Below the pieces are notes generated by a model. It saw nothing but the letters and a program-made list of their open reading frames with translations. It did not search any database and was not told the origin of the DNA. A program made the position numbers and the translations under genes. DNA of 6,523 nt from positions 1 to 6,523 of the forward strand of contig JAEZNF010000094.1 in assembly GCA_023441845.1 (NCBI GenBank), in the 5' to 3' direction. Below are positions 1 to 6,164 of this stretch, one piece after another. This DNA is from Bacillota bacterium. GTDB taxonomy: Bacteria > Bacillota > Clostridia > Acetivibrionales > DSM-2933. Within the stretch, counting starts at the first letter, position 1. The number at the start of each line of letters is the position of its first letter.

Positions 1-153
1 GGCGAAGGCATATTATTAAAATCAATGATTTCGGTATTTATTCTTGGTATCGCATTTGGATATACTTATAAGAAAACCGGTTCCATATGGTCTTCGGTAA
101 TATTTCATTCAACCAATAACTTCATTGTATCGGCAATAATCAGTGTTTCTTAA
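1..153 (+). CDS. CPBP-family intramembrane metalloprotease, C-terminal fragment
   Basis: This is the last 50 codons of a gene that begins upstream of the window, read in frame 1 to a TAA stop at 151-153. The fragment is hydrophobic and ends with the pattern typical of the CPBP (Abi/CAAX-protease-like) family: a glycine-rich helix (FILGIAFGYTYKKTGSIW, residues 13-30 of the fragment), then a terminal helix with a conserved His and Asn (VIFHSTNN, HxxxN at residues 36-40). In this family that His and Asn belong to the intramembrane metal site. The partner EExxxR and FxxxH motifs would lie upstream and cannot be checked. Substrates vary widely across the family (prenylated proteins, bacteriocin immunity, stress functions), so no specific role is assigned. 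No terminator is visible between its stop and the uvrA control region, so some read-through into uvrA is possible. The family call is fairly firm; the function is unknown. Confidence 0.8.
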   Translation, partial: GEGILLKSMISVFILGIAFGYTYKKTGSIWSSVIFHSTNNFIVSAIISVS

Positions 154-157
154 AAAA

Positions 158-171
158 CGAACAGATATTTC
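158..171 (+). promoter_or_regulatory. Upstream LexA (DinR/SOS) operator-like site
   Basis: The sequence CGAACAGATATTTC matches the Gram-positive LexA/DinR consensus CGAACRNRYGTTYC at 13 of 14 positions; the one mismatch is A for G in the second half-site. It begins five bases after the stop codon of the upstream gene and directly abuts a second box at 171-184. It is probably the weaker of the two, because the mismatch falls in the core GTT half-site. The consensus is established for Bacillus; binding here is inferred. Confidence 0.55.
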
Positions 172-184
172 GAACTGGTGTTTG
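171..184 (+). promoter_or_regulatory. LexA (DinR/SOS) operator overlapping the uvrA -35 element
   Basis: The sequence CGAACTGGTGTTTG has both LexA half-sites intact (GAAC, four bases, GTTT). It is nearly palindromic at its ends (CGAAC and GTTTG) and matches CGAACRNRYGTTYC at 12 of 14 positions. It covers the proposed -35 hexamer of the uvrA promoter, so bound LexA would block RNA polymerase. uvrA is a classical SOS gene in both E. coli and Bacillus, which supports the assignment. Confidence 0.72.
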
Positions 185-209
185 CATTTTGCAATGGTTC
201 TGATATAAT
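181..209 (+). promoter_or_regulatory. uvrA promoter (sigma-A type, extended -10)
   Basis: A perfect TATAAT at 204-209 is preceded by TG at 201-202, forming an extended -10 (TGATATAAT). A -35-like TTTGCA at 181-186 lies 17 bp upstream and matches TTGACA at 4 of 6 positions. Transcription would start near position 216, giving a leader of about 36 nt that contains the ribosome binding site GAGGTG (241-246). The -35 element lies inside the second LexA-like box. Confidence 0.7.
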
Positions 210-251
210 ATATACGTTCAATGCAAAAGTAATTAATTTTGAGGTGCACTA

Positions 252-3080
252 ATGATAAGAGATAATATTTTTATTAAGGGGGCGCGTGAGCACAACCTTA
301 AAAACATAGATGTGGAAATACCGAGGGACAAGTTCGTTGTCATTACGGGAATAAGCGGTTCGGGGAAGTCGTCCCTTGCTTTTGACACTATTTATGCAGA
401 GGGACAAAGGCGTTATATGGAATCACTTTCGTCTTATGCAAGGCAGTTTCTTGGACAAATGGAGAAACCTGAAGTTGACTATATAGACGGGTTATCTCCT
501 GCAATTTCGATAGACCAGAAGACAACAAGCAGGAATCCGCGTTCAACTGTAGGCACCGTTACCGAAATATACGATTATCTCAGATTGCTGTATGCCAGGA
601 TCGGGATACCCCATTGTCACATATGCGGTAAGGAAATATCCCAGCAAACGGTGGACCAGATGGTAGACCATATTATGTCTCTGGGGGAGAGCACCAGAAT
701 TCAGCTTCTTGCCCCTGTAGTCAGGGGGAGAAAGGGAGAATACCACAAGCTGATTGAGGATGCCAAAAAAAGCGGATATGTCAGGATAAGGGTTGATGGC
801 GAAGTTAGAGATATCAATGATGAGATAGCTCTGGATAAAAATAAGAAGCATACAATTGAAATAGTTGTTGACAGGATAGTCATTAAGCCCGAAATCCAAA
901 AAAGGCTTTCCGAGTCTGTAGAAACGGTACTCCATTTAAGCAGTGGAATATTAGTAGTGGATGTCATAGGAAAAGAAGAAATTCTGATGAGCCAGAATTT
1001 CGCATGCAGCGACTGTGGTATCAGTATAGAAGAATTAACCCCCAGAATGTTTTCTTTCAATAACCCCTTTGGAGCATGCCCCGTATGCAGTGGTCTGGGG
1101 ACTTTAATGAAGATAGACCCCGATTTGATTATTCCCGACAGGACAAAGTCCATTTCGGAAGGTGCAATAAGCATTGGCGGCGGTTGGAATGCTGGTAATG
1201 AGGAAGGGTATGCGAGGATGTATATGAACGCGCTGGCCAAGCATTATAATTTCAGTGTGGATACGCCTTTAAACAAACTTCCCTCAAATATTATAGACAT
1301 TTTGCTATATGGCACAAAGGGCGAAAAAATAAAGATTAGCTATGAAAGAGGATATGGAAGCGGTTCGTTTGTTGCTCCTTTTGAAGGTATTATAAACAAT
1401 ATGGAAAGACGCTATAAAGAGACGCAGTCCGAAGGGATGAAGCAATATTATGAGGAATATATGAGCAGCAATCCCTGTCCTGAATGTAAGGGAGCCAGGT
1501 TAAAAAAAGAATCCCTTGCCGTTACGGTTGGAAATAAAAACATACATGAGCTATGCGACATGTCTGTTTGGGATCTTAAAGAGTTTTTTACAAATATAGA
1601 GTTATCCGAGCGCCATAAAATGATTGCACGTCAAGTGCTTAAGGAGATAAATGCAAGGGTTGGCTTTTTGGTTGATGTAGGGCTTGATTACCTGACACTT
1701 TCCAGAGCGGCAGGAACACTTTCCGGCGGAGAAGCCCAAAGAATCAGACTGGCTACACAAATAGGTTCGGGATTGATGGGGGTACTTTATATTCTTGATG
1801 AACCTAGCATTGGTCTTCACCAGAGGGATAACGACAGGCTTTTAACAACATTAAAGAGGCTACGTGACCTTGGAAATACTCTTATTGTAGTTGAACATGA
1901 TGAGGATACCATGTATGCTGCGGACTATATTATAGACATGGGTCCGGGGGCCGGTATTCACGGTGGAGAAGTAATAGCTCTGGGAACTGTAAATGACATA
2001 AAAAAATCGGATACCTCCTTGACCGGTTTATACCTAAGCGGTAGGAAAAAAATCGGAGTACCTGAAAAAAGGCGAAAGCCGAATGGAAAGTGGCTGGAGA
2101 TTATTGGTGCGAGAGAAAACAATCTTAAAAATATAGATGTTAAATTCCCGTTGGGTTTGTTCACCTGTGTAACAGGTGTATCAGGTTCAGGGAAGAGTTC
2201 CCTTGTAAACGAGATACTGTATAAGAAGCTTGCGGCCGACCTGAACAGGGCTAAAACCCGTGCAGGAGACCACGATTCTGTTAAAGGGCTTGAGCATCTG
2301 GACAAGGTAATAGATATTGACCAATCCCCAATTGGCCGGACTCCGAGGTCAAATCCGGCAACGTATACAGGCGTGTTTGATTTGATAAGGGAGGTCTTTA
2401 CAGAGACAACCGAAGCAAAAGTCAGAGGATACAAGGCCGGCCGATTTAGCTTTAATATCAAGGGCGGTCGGTGTGAGGCTTGCAGCGGTGACGGAATTGT
2501 AAAAATCGAGATGCACTTTTTACCTGATGTCTATGTCCCCTGTGAGGTATGCAAAGGGAAAAGATATAACAGGGAGACCCTTGAAGTCAGGTATAAGGGT
2601 AAAAATATCGCAGATATTCTTGATATGACAGTAGAGGATGCTCTTGAGTTTTTTAAGAACATACCGAAAATACAAAGAAAACTACAGACATTATATGAGG
2701 TAGGATTAGGCTATGTGAAAGTAGGGCAGCCTTCAACTACACTTTCGGGTGGTGAAGCACAAAGAATCAAGCTTGCAACAGAACTTTCGAAGAGAAGCAC
2801 CGGAAGTACAATGTATATATTGGACGAACCTACAACAGGGCTTCATATTGCCGATGTGCATAAGCTTGTCGATATTCTTCAAAAGCTGGCTGATGCAGGT
2901 AATACTGTAGTGGTTATTGAGCATAATCTGGATGTTATAAAAACATCTGACTATGTGATTGATCTGGGCCCGGAGGGAGGAGACAGGGGTGGCGATATTG
3001 TCGCAGAAGGTACTCCGGAAGAAATTATAAAGGTTGAGCAGTCATATACCGGACAGTTCTTGAAAAGGATATTGAAATAG
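252..3080 (+). CDS. uvrA: UvrA, excinuclease ABC subunit A
   Basis: UvrA is the damage-sensing ATPase of nucleotide excision repair. As a dimer it scans DNA, loads UvrB at distorting lesions and leaves before UvrC cuts. At 942 residues the protein has normal family length. Both ATPase halves are complete. The first has Walker [10 protein letters not shown] at 33-41, signature [12 protein letters not shown] at 490-501, Walker B ending ILDEPS at 514-519 and H-loop His549. The second has Walker [10 protein letters not shown] at 642-650, signature [12 protein letters not shown] at 831-842, ILDEPT at 856-861 and H-loop His891. Cysteine pairs for three zinc modules are present: C122/C125 with C409/C412 (pairing inferred from the family), C252/C255 with C276/C279, and C741/C744 with C764/C767. 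The ATG start is supported by GAGGTG at 241-246 and the conserved N-terminus ([11 protein letters not shown]). uvrB is not adjacent within the window. The promoter and LexA-like boxes upstream imply SOS induction. I see no truncation or missing key residue. Confidence 0.98.
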   Translation: MIRDNIFIKGAREHNLKNIDVEIPRDKFVVITGISGSGKSSLAFDTIYAEGQRRYMESLSSYARQFLGQMEKPEVDYIDGLSPAISIDQKTTSRNPRSTVGTVTEIYDYLRLLYARIGIPHCHICGKEISQQTVDQMVDHIMSLGESTRIQLLAPVVRGRKGEYHKLIEDAKKSGYVRIRVDGEVRDINDEIALDKNKKHTIEIVVDRIVIKPEIQKRLSESVETVLHLSSGILVVDVIGKEEILMSQNFACSDCGISIEELTPRMFSFNNPFGACPVCSGLGTLMKIDPDLIIPDRTKSISEGAISIGGGWNAGNEEGYARMYMNALAKHYNFSVDTPLNKLPSNIIDILLYGTKGEKIKISYERGYGSGSFVAPFEGIINNMERRYKETQSEGMKQYYEEYMSSNPCPECKGARLKKESLAVTVGNKNIHELCDMSVWDLKEFFTNIELSERHKMIARQVLKEINARVGFLVDVGLDYLTLSRAAGTLSGGEAQRIRLATQIGSGLMGVLYILDEPSIGLHQRDNDRLLTTLKRLRDLGNTLIVVEHDEDTMYAADYIIDMGPGAGIHGGEVIALGTVNDIKKSDTSLTGLYLSGRKKIGVPEKRRKPNGKWLEIIGARENNLKNIDVKFPLGLFTCVTGVSGSGKSSLVNEILYKKLAADLNRAKTRAGDHDSVKGLEHLDKVIDIDQSPIGRTPRSNPATYTGVFDLIREVFTETTEAKVRGYKAGRFSFNIKGGRCEACSGDGIVKIEMHFLPDVYVPCEVCKGKRYNRETLEVRYKGKNIADILDMTVEDALEFFKNIPKIQRKLQTLYEVGLGYVKVGQPSTTLSGGEAQRIKLATELSKRSTGSTMYILDEPTTGLHIADVHKLVDILQKLADAGNTVVVIEHNLDVIKTSDYVIDLGPEGGDRGGDIVAEGTPEEIIKVEQSYTGQFLKRILK

Positions 3081-3180
3081 GACCGAAAGTGAGATTAAAG
3101 TTTCTTATTAGAAAATCGTGGGGTCTGGATAGCTTGAAGAGCTGATATGGTTTTAATTAAAGTATAAAGTATTAATAAAT

Positions 3181-3241
3181 AAGATAGTTAACTGTAAAAT
3201 TGATGCTTCAAAATACCTTTTTTACAGGCAGCTATCTTTTT
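3181..3241 (+). terminator. Probable rho-independent terminator of uvrA
   Basis: A two-part stem is visible. AAGATAG (3181-3187) pairs with CTATCTT (3232-3238) and CTGTAAAA (3192-3199) pairs with TTTTACAG (3220-3227). A symmetric 4x4 internal loop (3188-3191 against 3228-3231) separates the two helices, and the apical loop is 20 nt. The right arm runs straight into TTTTT (3237-3241). It lies 100 bp after the uvrA stop. The stem is AT-rich and interrupted, so efficiency is uncertain. Confidence 0.6.
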
Positions 3242-3276
3242 ATGTTTATATATGTTGCGAAAAAGATTTTACATAA

Positions 3277-3305
3277 GCAAATGCAGATAAAGCATCTGCA
3301 TTTGC
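3277..3305. repeat. Perfect 12-bp inverted repeat (hairpin) in non-coding DNA
   Basis: GCAAATGCAGAT (3277-3288) and ATCTGCATTTGC (3294-3305) are exact reverse complements separated by a 5-nt loop, AAAGC. The stem is much longer and richer in G/C than expected by chance in this AT-rich gap. No T-run follows immediately, but seven T's occur at 3320-3326, 14 nt downstream. It could be a second, imperfect terminator, an RNA 3'-end structure or a protein-binding palindrome. Function is unknown. Confidence 0.7.
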
Positions 3306-3541
3306 AGGCTAAAAATGAATTTTTTTAAAACATATGAATCAATGTATATATCTTGTAATATCAAAATTGAATGTAAAATGTTTATTGAAAAATATATAGG
3401 TACTAAAGAATATATAACAAAATGTATTGTTTTATAATACTAATATGCTAGTATAGTAGTAAGTAAAGTATAAAAGTGACTTTCATCTTATACGCTATAT
3501 AAAAGGTAAGACAAGCTTATTTGATAATTATAGCCAAAATG
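3306..3541. other. AT-rich intergenic stretch with no recognisable gene
   Basis: I see no credible gene or recognisable RNA in this stretch. The only short plus-strand frame checked (22 codons including stop, ATG at 3334, TAG at 3397-3399) lacks a ribosome binding site and resembles nothing known. Short dyads occur, for example ATACTA (3437-3442) with TAGTAT (3449-3454) and GTATAA (3468-3473) with TTATAC (3488-3493), but such matches are expected by chance in sequence this AT-rich. A stray TATAAT at 3433-3438 has no acceptable -35 partner. Confidence 0.5.
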
Positions 3542-3570
3542 ATGTTAATTAAATGTTAAGTTTATGTTAA
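3542..3570 (-). promoter_or_regulatory. Putative Pho box: three 11-bp-phased TTAACA repeats
   Basis: The heptamer ATGTTAA occurs three times, at 3542-3548, 3553-3559 and 3564-3570, with an exact 11-bp period. On the minus strand its core reads TTAACA, spaced by 5 bp. That is the published PhoP-binding arrangement of Bacillus subtilis (TT[A/C/T]ACA direct repeats about 11 bp apart, on one face of the helix). The array ends six bases upstream of the proposed -35 of the phosphate-transport operon, so its target is functionally apt. The repeats are directly visible; PhoP binding is inferred. The motif orientation points away from the operon, so activation versus repression cannot be decided from sequence. 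Confidence 0.68.
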
Positions 3571-3572
3571 GC

Positions 3573-3598
3573 AATATTGTATTGAAATTTACAATATT
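3573..3598. repeat. 9-bp dyad spanning the -35/-10 spacer
   Basis: AATATTGTA (3573-3581) and TACAATATT (3590-3598) are perfect reverse complements with an 8-bp centre. The dyad covers the proposed -35 hexamer and most of the promoter spacer, where a repressor site would sit. Because the region is almost all A/T, a match of this length may be coincidence. Confidence 0.35.
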
Positions 3599-3605
3599 AT
3601 ATAAT
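3577..3605 (+). promoter_or_regulatory. Promoter of the first DUF47-pit operon
   Basis: A perfect -10 hexamer TATAAT lies at 3600-3605, with a weak -35-like TTGTAT at 3577-3582 and a 17-bp spacer. The start site would be near 3612, about 42 nt before the ATG. A poor -35 next to an upstream array of activator-like repeats (3542-3570) is typical of activator-dependent promoters, which fits PhoP control. Confidence 0.55.
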
Positions 3606-3653
3606 CAACTTAACAAAATTATTAATCTATAACGAAGAAGGGGATAGGTAATT

Positions 3654-4277
3654 ATGTTTAGAGTAACTCCAAAGGAAGAAAAGTTCTTTGATTATTTTGT
3701 GGATGCTGCAGGAATTACATGCAAAGCAGCAGAACAGCTCGAAGATCTTATGGTTAACTATATAAGTATCGGTGATAAGGTTAAGATTATTGAAGAGACG
3801 GAGCATGAATGTGACAGATATGTACATAAAATATTCGAAGAGGTTAACGGTTCCTTTATAACTCCAATTGATAGGGAAGATATTCATTTAATTGCAAAGG
3901 AATTGGACAACATAACCGATGATATTGAGTCGACGGCTCACAGGTTCAACATGTTTAATGTGCGTTCTATTCCTGAGGATGCTATAAAAATGGTAAAGCT
4001 TATTACTGTTTCTACAAAGGAAGTCAAAAACCTTATGGTTGAGCTTAAAAATATGAAAAAGAGCAAAACACTGAATAATGTAATCATTGAGATAAATAGG
4101 TTGGAAGATGATGGGGATATTATTTTCAGAAATGCAATAGCTAAGCTGTTCGTTACGGAAAAAGATGCGGTTGAGGTAATTAAGTGGAAGGAAATATATG
4201 AATATCTTGAAAATACCCTGGATGCTTGCGAGGACGTCGCAAATATTGTAGAAGGGGTTGTTATGAAGCATGCTTGA
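3654..4277 (+). CDS. DUF47 / PhoU-like protein paired with Pit transporter (copy 1)
   Basis: This 207-residue protein belongs to the DUF47 (UPF0111, PhoU-like; YkaA of Bacillus) family. It is predicted to be cytosolic and all-helical, with no signal peptide or membrane segment. Family members are encoded beside PiT permeases and are thought to modulate them. PhoU-style acidic ExxxD motifs are visible: E50xxxD54 (followed by H58), D85xxxD89, and E151xxxD155. In PhoU such motifs bind metal clusters. The N-terminus (RVTPKEEKFFDYF) and the DREDIHLIAKELDNITDDIE block at 73-92 are characteristic. The start is set by AAGGGG at 3638-3643, 10 nt before the ATG, and by the matching start of the downstream paralogue. 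The 3' end overlaps pit by 8 bp, implying translational coupling. It is about 82% identical to the copy at 5541 (169 of 207 residues by my count). The family call is firm; the exact biochemical role is not established. Confidence 0.92.
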   Translation: MFRVTPKEEKFFDYFVDAAGITCKAAEQLEDLMVNYISIGDKVKIIEETEHECDRYVHKIFEEVNGSFITPIDREDIHLIAKELDNITDDIESTAHRFNMFNVRSIPEDAIKMVKLITVSTKEVKNLMVELKNMKKSKTLNNVIIEINRLEDDGDIIFRNAIAKLFVTEKDAVEVIKWKEIYEYLENTLDACEDVANIVEGVVMKHA

Positions 4278-4636
4278 TGGTATTAGCTTTACATTGATAC
4301 TTGTTGTGGTTCTAGCCCTGGTTTTTGATTTTATAAACGGGTTTCATGATACTGCCAATACCGTGGCAACCACTATTTCAACCCGTGTGCTAACGCCGAG
4401 TATTGCTATTTTTATGTCGGCTGTATGTAACTTTCTTGGCGCCTTCTTTAACCAGAAAGTTGCAGGCACAGTAGCGAAAGACCTTGTAGATAACACTATG
4501 ATAGACACCAATGTTATTATATGTGCGCTGATTTCAGCTATATTATGGAATTTGCTTACGTGGTACCTTGCTATTCCCAGCAGCTCATCACATGCACTTT
4601 TCGGCAGTTTAATAGGTGCAACCATAGCATATACAT
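3654..4636 (+). repeat. Tandem operon duplication, unit A (comparable portion)
   Basis: This segment aligns without gaps to 5541-6523 at a constant offset of 1887 bp, covering all of DUF47 and the first third of pit. Similarity also extends about 20 bp upstream through the ribosome binding site (a GGATAGG or GAATAGG stretch before the ATG) and then stops. The unit presumably continues to the end of pit at 5277. Differences are numerous and spread over third codon positions, so this is an old duplication. Confidence 0.9.
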
Positions 4637-5277
4637 CGGGGTTGCATGCTTTAAAGTGGTCAGGCATTCTTAATAAAGTTATAATTCCCTTATTTACTTC
4701 TCCGGTTATTGGTTTTGTACTAGGGTATATAGTTATGAATGCTTTAAATACGTTATTCAGAAAGGCATCTCCCAAGTTTGTGAATAAATCATTTTCGAAG
4801 CTTCAAATAGTATCTGCAGCAGTTATGTCTTTTTCCCACGGGAATAATGATGCTCAGAAATCTATGGGGATAATAACCATGGCTCTTATTGCGTCAAATA
4901 TGAACAATGGACAGAGCGGCACTCAACTCTGGGTAATTGCGATTTGTGCTCTGGCAATGGCTATCGGTACTTCAGTAGGTGGTATGAGGATTATAAAAAC
5001 TGTTGGATGCAATATTATGAAAATGTCACCTATTAATGGATTTGCGGCACAGACAAGTGCAGCGGTTGTAATAGAGACTATGACTCAATTTCACGCGCCC
5101 ATAAGCACCACTCACGTAATAACTACTGCAGTAATGGGCGTTGGAGCATCTAAGAGGTTGTCAGCTGTAAGATGGACACTTGCAAAAAACATTGTTAAGG
5201 CATGGATATATACAATTCCTGTAAATGCAGCAATTGCAGCTGTCTTAACTATATTGTTCAAAAGTATTTTTATGTAG
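4270..5277 (+). CDS. pit: PiT-family inorganic phosphate transporter (copy 1)
   Basis: This integral membrane permease of the PiT family (PF01384) imports inorganic phosphate, often as a metal-phosphate complex, driven by H+ or Na+ symport. It is 335 residues long, a usual length for Gram-positive members; E. coli PitA is longer. The internal two-fold repeat is clear. The first half carries GFHDTANTVATTI at 24-36 and PSSSSHALFGSLIGA at 103-117. The second half carries SFSHGNNDAQKSMG at 187-200 and APISTTHVITTAVMG at 276-290. These are the paired signature and re-entrant motifs of the family. About ten hydrophobic segments can be traced. The ATG at 4270 lies inside the end of the DUF47 gene (shared ATGCTTGA). 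Its likely ribosome site, AAGGGG at 4252-4257, sits 12 nt upstream within DUF47 codons. Substrate assignment rests on the family and on the DUF47 partner; sulfate or another anion is less likely. Confidence 0.93.
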   Translation: MLDGISFTLILVVVLALVFDFINGFHDTANTVATTISTRVLTPSIAIFMSAVCNFLGAFFNQKVAGTVAKDLVDNTMIDTNVIICALISAILWNLLTWYLAIPSSSSHALFGSLIGATIAYTSGLHALKWSGILNKVIIPLFTSPVIGFVLGYIVMNALNTLFRKASPKFVNKSFSKLQIVSAAVMSFSHGNNDAQKSMGIITMALIASNMNNGQSGTQLWVIAICALAMAIGTSVGGMRIIKTVGCNIMKMSPINGFAAQTSAAVVIETMTQFHAPISTTHVITTAVMGVGASKRLSAVRWTLAKNIVKAWIYTIPVNAAIAAVLTILFKSIFM

Positions 5278-5313
5278 ATGCATATTGTACATATTGTTCT
5301 ATATAGCTGTAAA

Positions 5314-5330
5314 TTAAATAAGTTATTTAA
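5314..5330. repeat. 17-bp perfect palindrome after pit copy 1
   Basis: TTAAATAA (5314-5321) and TTATTTAA (5323-5330) are exact reverse complements around a single central G. It lies between the pit stop and the terminator. The sequence is entirely A/T apart from the centre, so it may be chance. A protein-binding site is possible but unsupported. Confidence 0.4.
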
Positions 5331-5340
5331 ATGATAAATC

Positions 5341-5389
5341 AACCTGTGGCATAGCTAAGACATTAAGCTGTGATGCAGGTTTTTTATTT
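5341..5389 (+). terminator. Strong rho-independent terminator after pit copy 1
   Basis: A 16-bp stem forms between 5341-5356 and 5366-5381, with one G-A mismatch (5349 against 5373) and a few G-U pairs, closing a 9-nt loop. The base of the stem is AACCTG/CAGGTT. The right arm continues into TTTTTT (5380-5385), then ATTT. It is 63 bp after the pit stop codon and should insulate the first operon from the second. Confidence 0.88.
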
Positions 5390-5454
5390 ACCGGTAAATC
5401 TTATAATAATTATTTGGATACATTTAATAATATTATTTTAGGCTTTATTATGCA

Positions 5455-5460
5455 TATAAT
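5455..5460 (+). promoter_or_regulatory. Candidate -10 element for the second DUF47-pit operon
   Basis: A perfect TATAAT occurs 80 bp upstream of the second DUF47 start, in the only stretch available for a promoter after the preceding terminator. No good -35 hexamer lies 16-18 bp upstream (ATTATT or similar). TG at 5451-5452 is one base too far away for a canonical extended -10. No TTAACA or TGTTAA repeats are present between 5390 and 5540. The promoter is therefore tentative. Confidence 0.35.
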
Positions 5461-5540
5461 GATGAAATACCAGTAAAATAATTAATATTGGTTTGCTGGT
5501 TCCGCTGCATAACAATTATTATAAGAAAGGAATAGGATTT

Positions 5541-6164
5541 ATGTTTAGAGTTACTTCAAAGGAAGAGAAATTTTTTGATTATTTTGTTGATGCTGCAGCA
5601 ATTACATGCAAGGCGGCAGAGCAACTGGAAAAACTTATGATGAATTATGTAAGTATTGGCAGCAAGGTAAAGGCTATTGAGGAGACAGAGCATGAATGTG
5701 ACCAATGTGTACATAATATATTAGAGCAGGTGAACAAATCTTTTATTACGCCTATAGATAGAGAAGACATGCATTTAATTGCAAAGGAACTGGACAATAT
5801 CACAGATGATATAGAGTCGACAGCTCATAGATTTACCATGTTTAACGTCGCTTCAATTCACGAAGATGCTGTAAAACTTACCAGACTAATCACTGTTTGT
5901 ACAAAGGAAGTAAAAAGCCTTATGATTGAGCTCAAAAACATGAAAAAAAGCAAAGTACTAAGTGAAAAGATCATAGAAATTAATAGATTGGAAAATGAAG
6001 GAGATACTATTTACAGAAATGCAATTACCAATCTGTTTGCTGCTGAAAAGGATGCGGTTGAGGTGGTTAAGTGGAAGGAAATATACGAGTATCTTGAAAA
6101 AACTCTGGACGCTTGTGAAGATGTTGCAAATATAGTTGAAGGGGTTGTTATGAAACATGCTTGA
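5541..6164 (+). CDS. DUF47 / PhoU-like protein paired with Pit transporter (copy 2)
   Basis: This is a full-length paralogue of the DUF47 gene at 3654: the same 207 codons, no indels, and about 82% protein identity with 38 differences by my count. The acidic motifs are kept (E50xxxD54 with H58, D85xxxD89, E151xxxD155). Residues 67-98 differ only at I77M and residues 169-207 only at I176V and N187K. Changes cluster elsewhere, for instance R104A, P107H and 111-115, 139-143, and 152-158, plus new cysteines Y56C and S120C. The ATG at 5541 is preferred over an in-frame ATG at 5493. It has AAAGGA at 5526-5531, 9 nt upstream, and gives the same N-terminus as copy 1; the extra 16 residues of the longer frame (LVPLHNNYYKK and on) have no counterpart there. 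Its end overlaps the following pit gene by 8 bp. The probable role is to modulate the adjacent phosphate permease. Confidence 0.92.
   Translation: MFRVTSKEEKFFDYFVDAAAITCKAAEQLEKLMMNYVSIGSKVKAIEETEHECDQCVHNILEQVNKSFITPIDREDMHLIAKELDNITDDIESTAHRFTMFNVASIHEDAVKLTRLITVCTKEVKSLMIELKNMKKSKVLSEKIIEINRLENEGDTIYRNAITNLFAAEKDAVEVVKWKEIYEYLEKTLDACEDVANIVEGVVMKHA

Noticed and set aside
182..194. Small dyad TTGCA-TTT-TGCAA just after the LexA boxes
   Set aside because: Only 5 bp per arm and located within the promoter spacer; too short to call a hairpin or operator.
701..1240. Long minus-strand open frame inside uvrA (and similar minus-strand frames inside DUF47 and pit)
   Set aside because: They lie antisense to well-supported genes, have no ribosome sites or recognisable domains, and their composition is explained by the codon pattern of the real gene.
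3334..3399. Small plus-strand frame of 22 codons (including stop) in the intergenic gap
   Set aside because: There is no ribosome binding site, no recognisable feature, and such frames are common by chance; no support for translation.
3610..3615. TTAACA as a fourth Pho-box repeat
   Set aside because: It is on the opposite strand to the other three, out of phase with them and downstream of the -10, so it is probably coincidental.
5402..5407. TATAAT as promoter of the second operon
   Set aside because: Its -35 position would fall in the T-run of the preceding terminator and has no resemblance to TTGACA.
5426..5437. 12-bp palindrome AATAATATTATT upstream of the second operon
   Set aside because: It is pure A/T and in a very AT-rich stretch; a match of this kind is expected by chance and has no supporting context.
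5493..5540. Longer N-terminus for the second DUF47 gene starting at an upstream in-frame ATG
   Set aside because: The extra 16 residues have no counterpart in the first copy, the upstream ATG has no ribosome binding site, and a good AAAGGA site serves the ATG at 5541.
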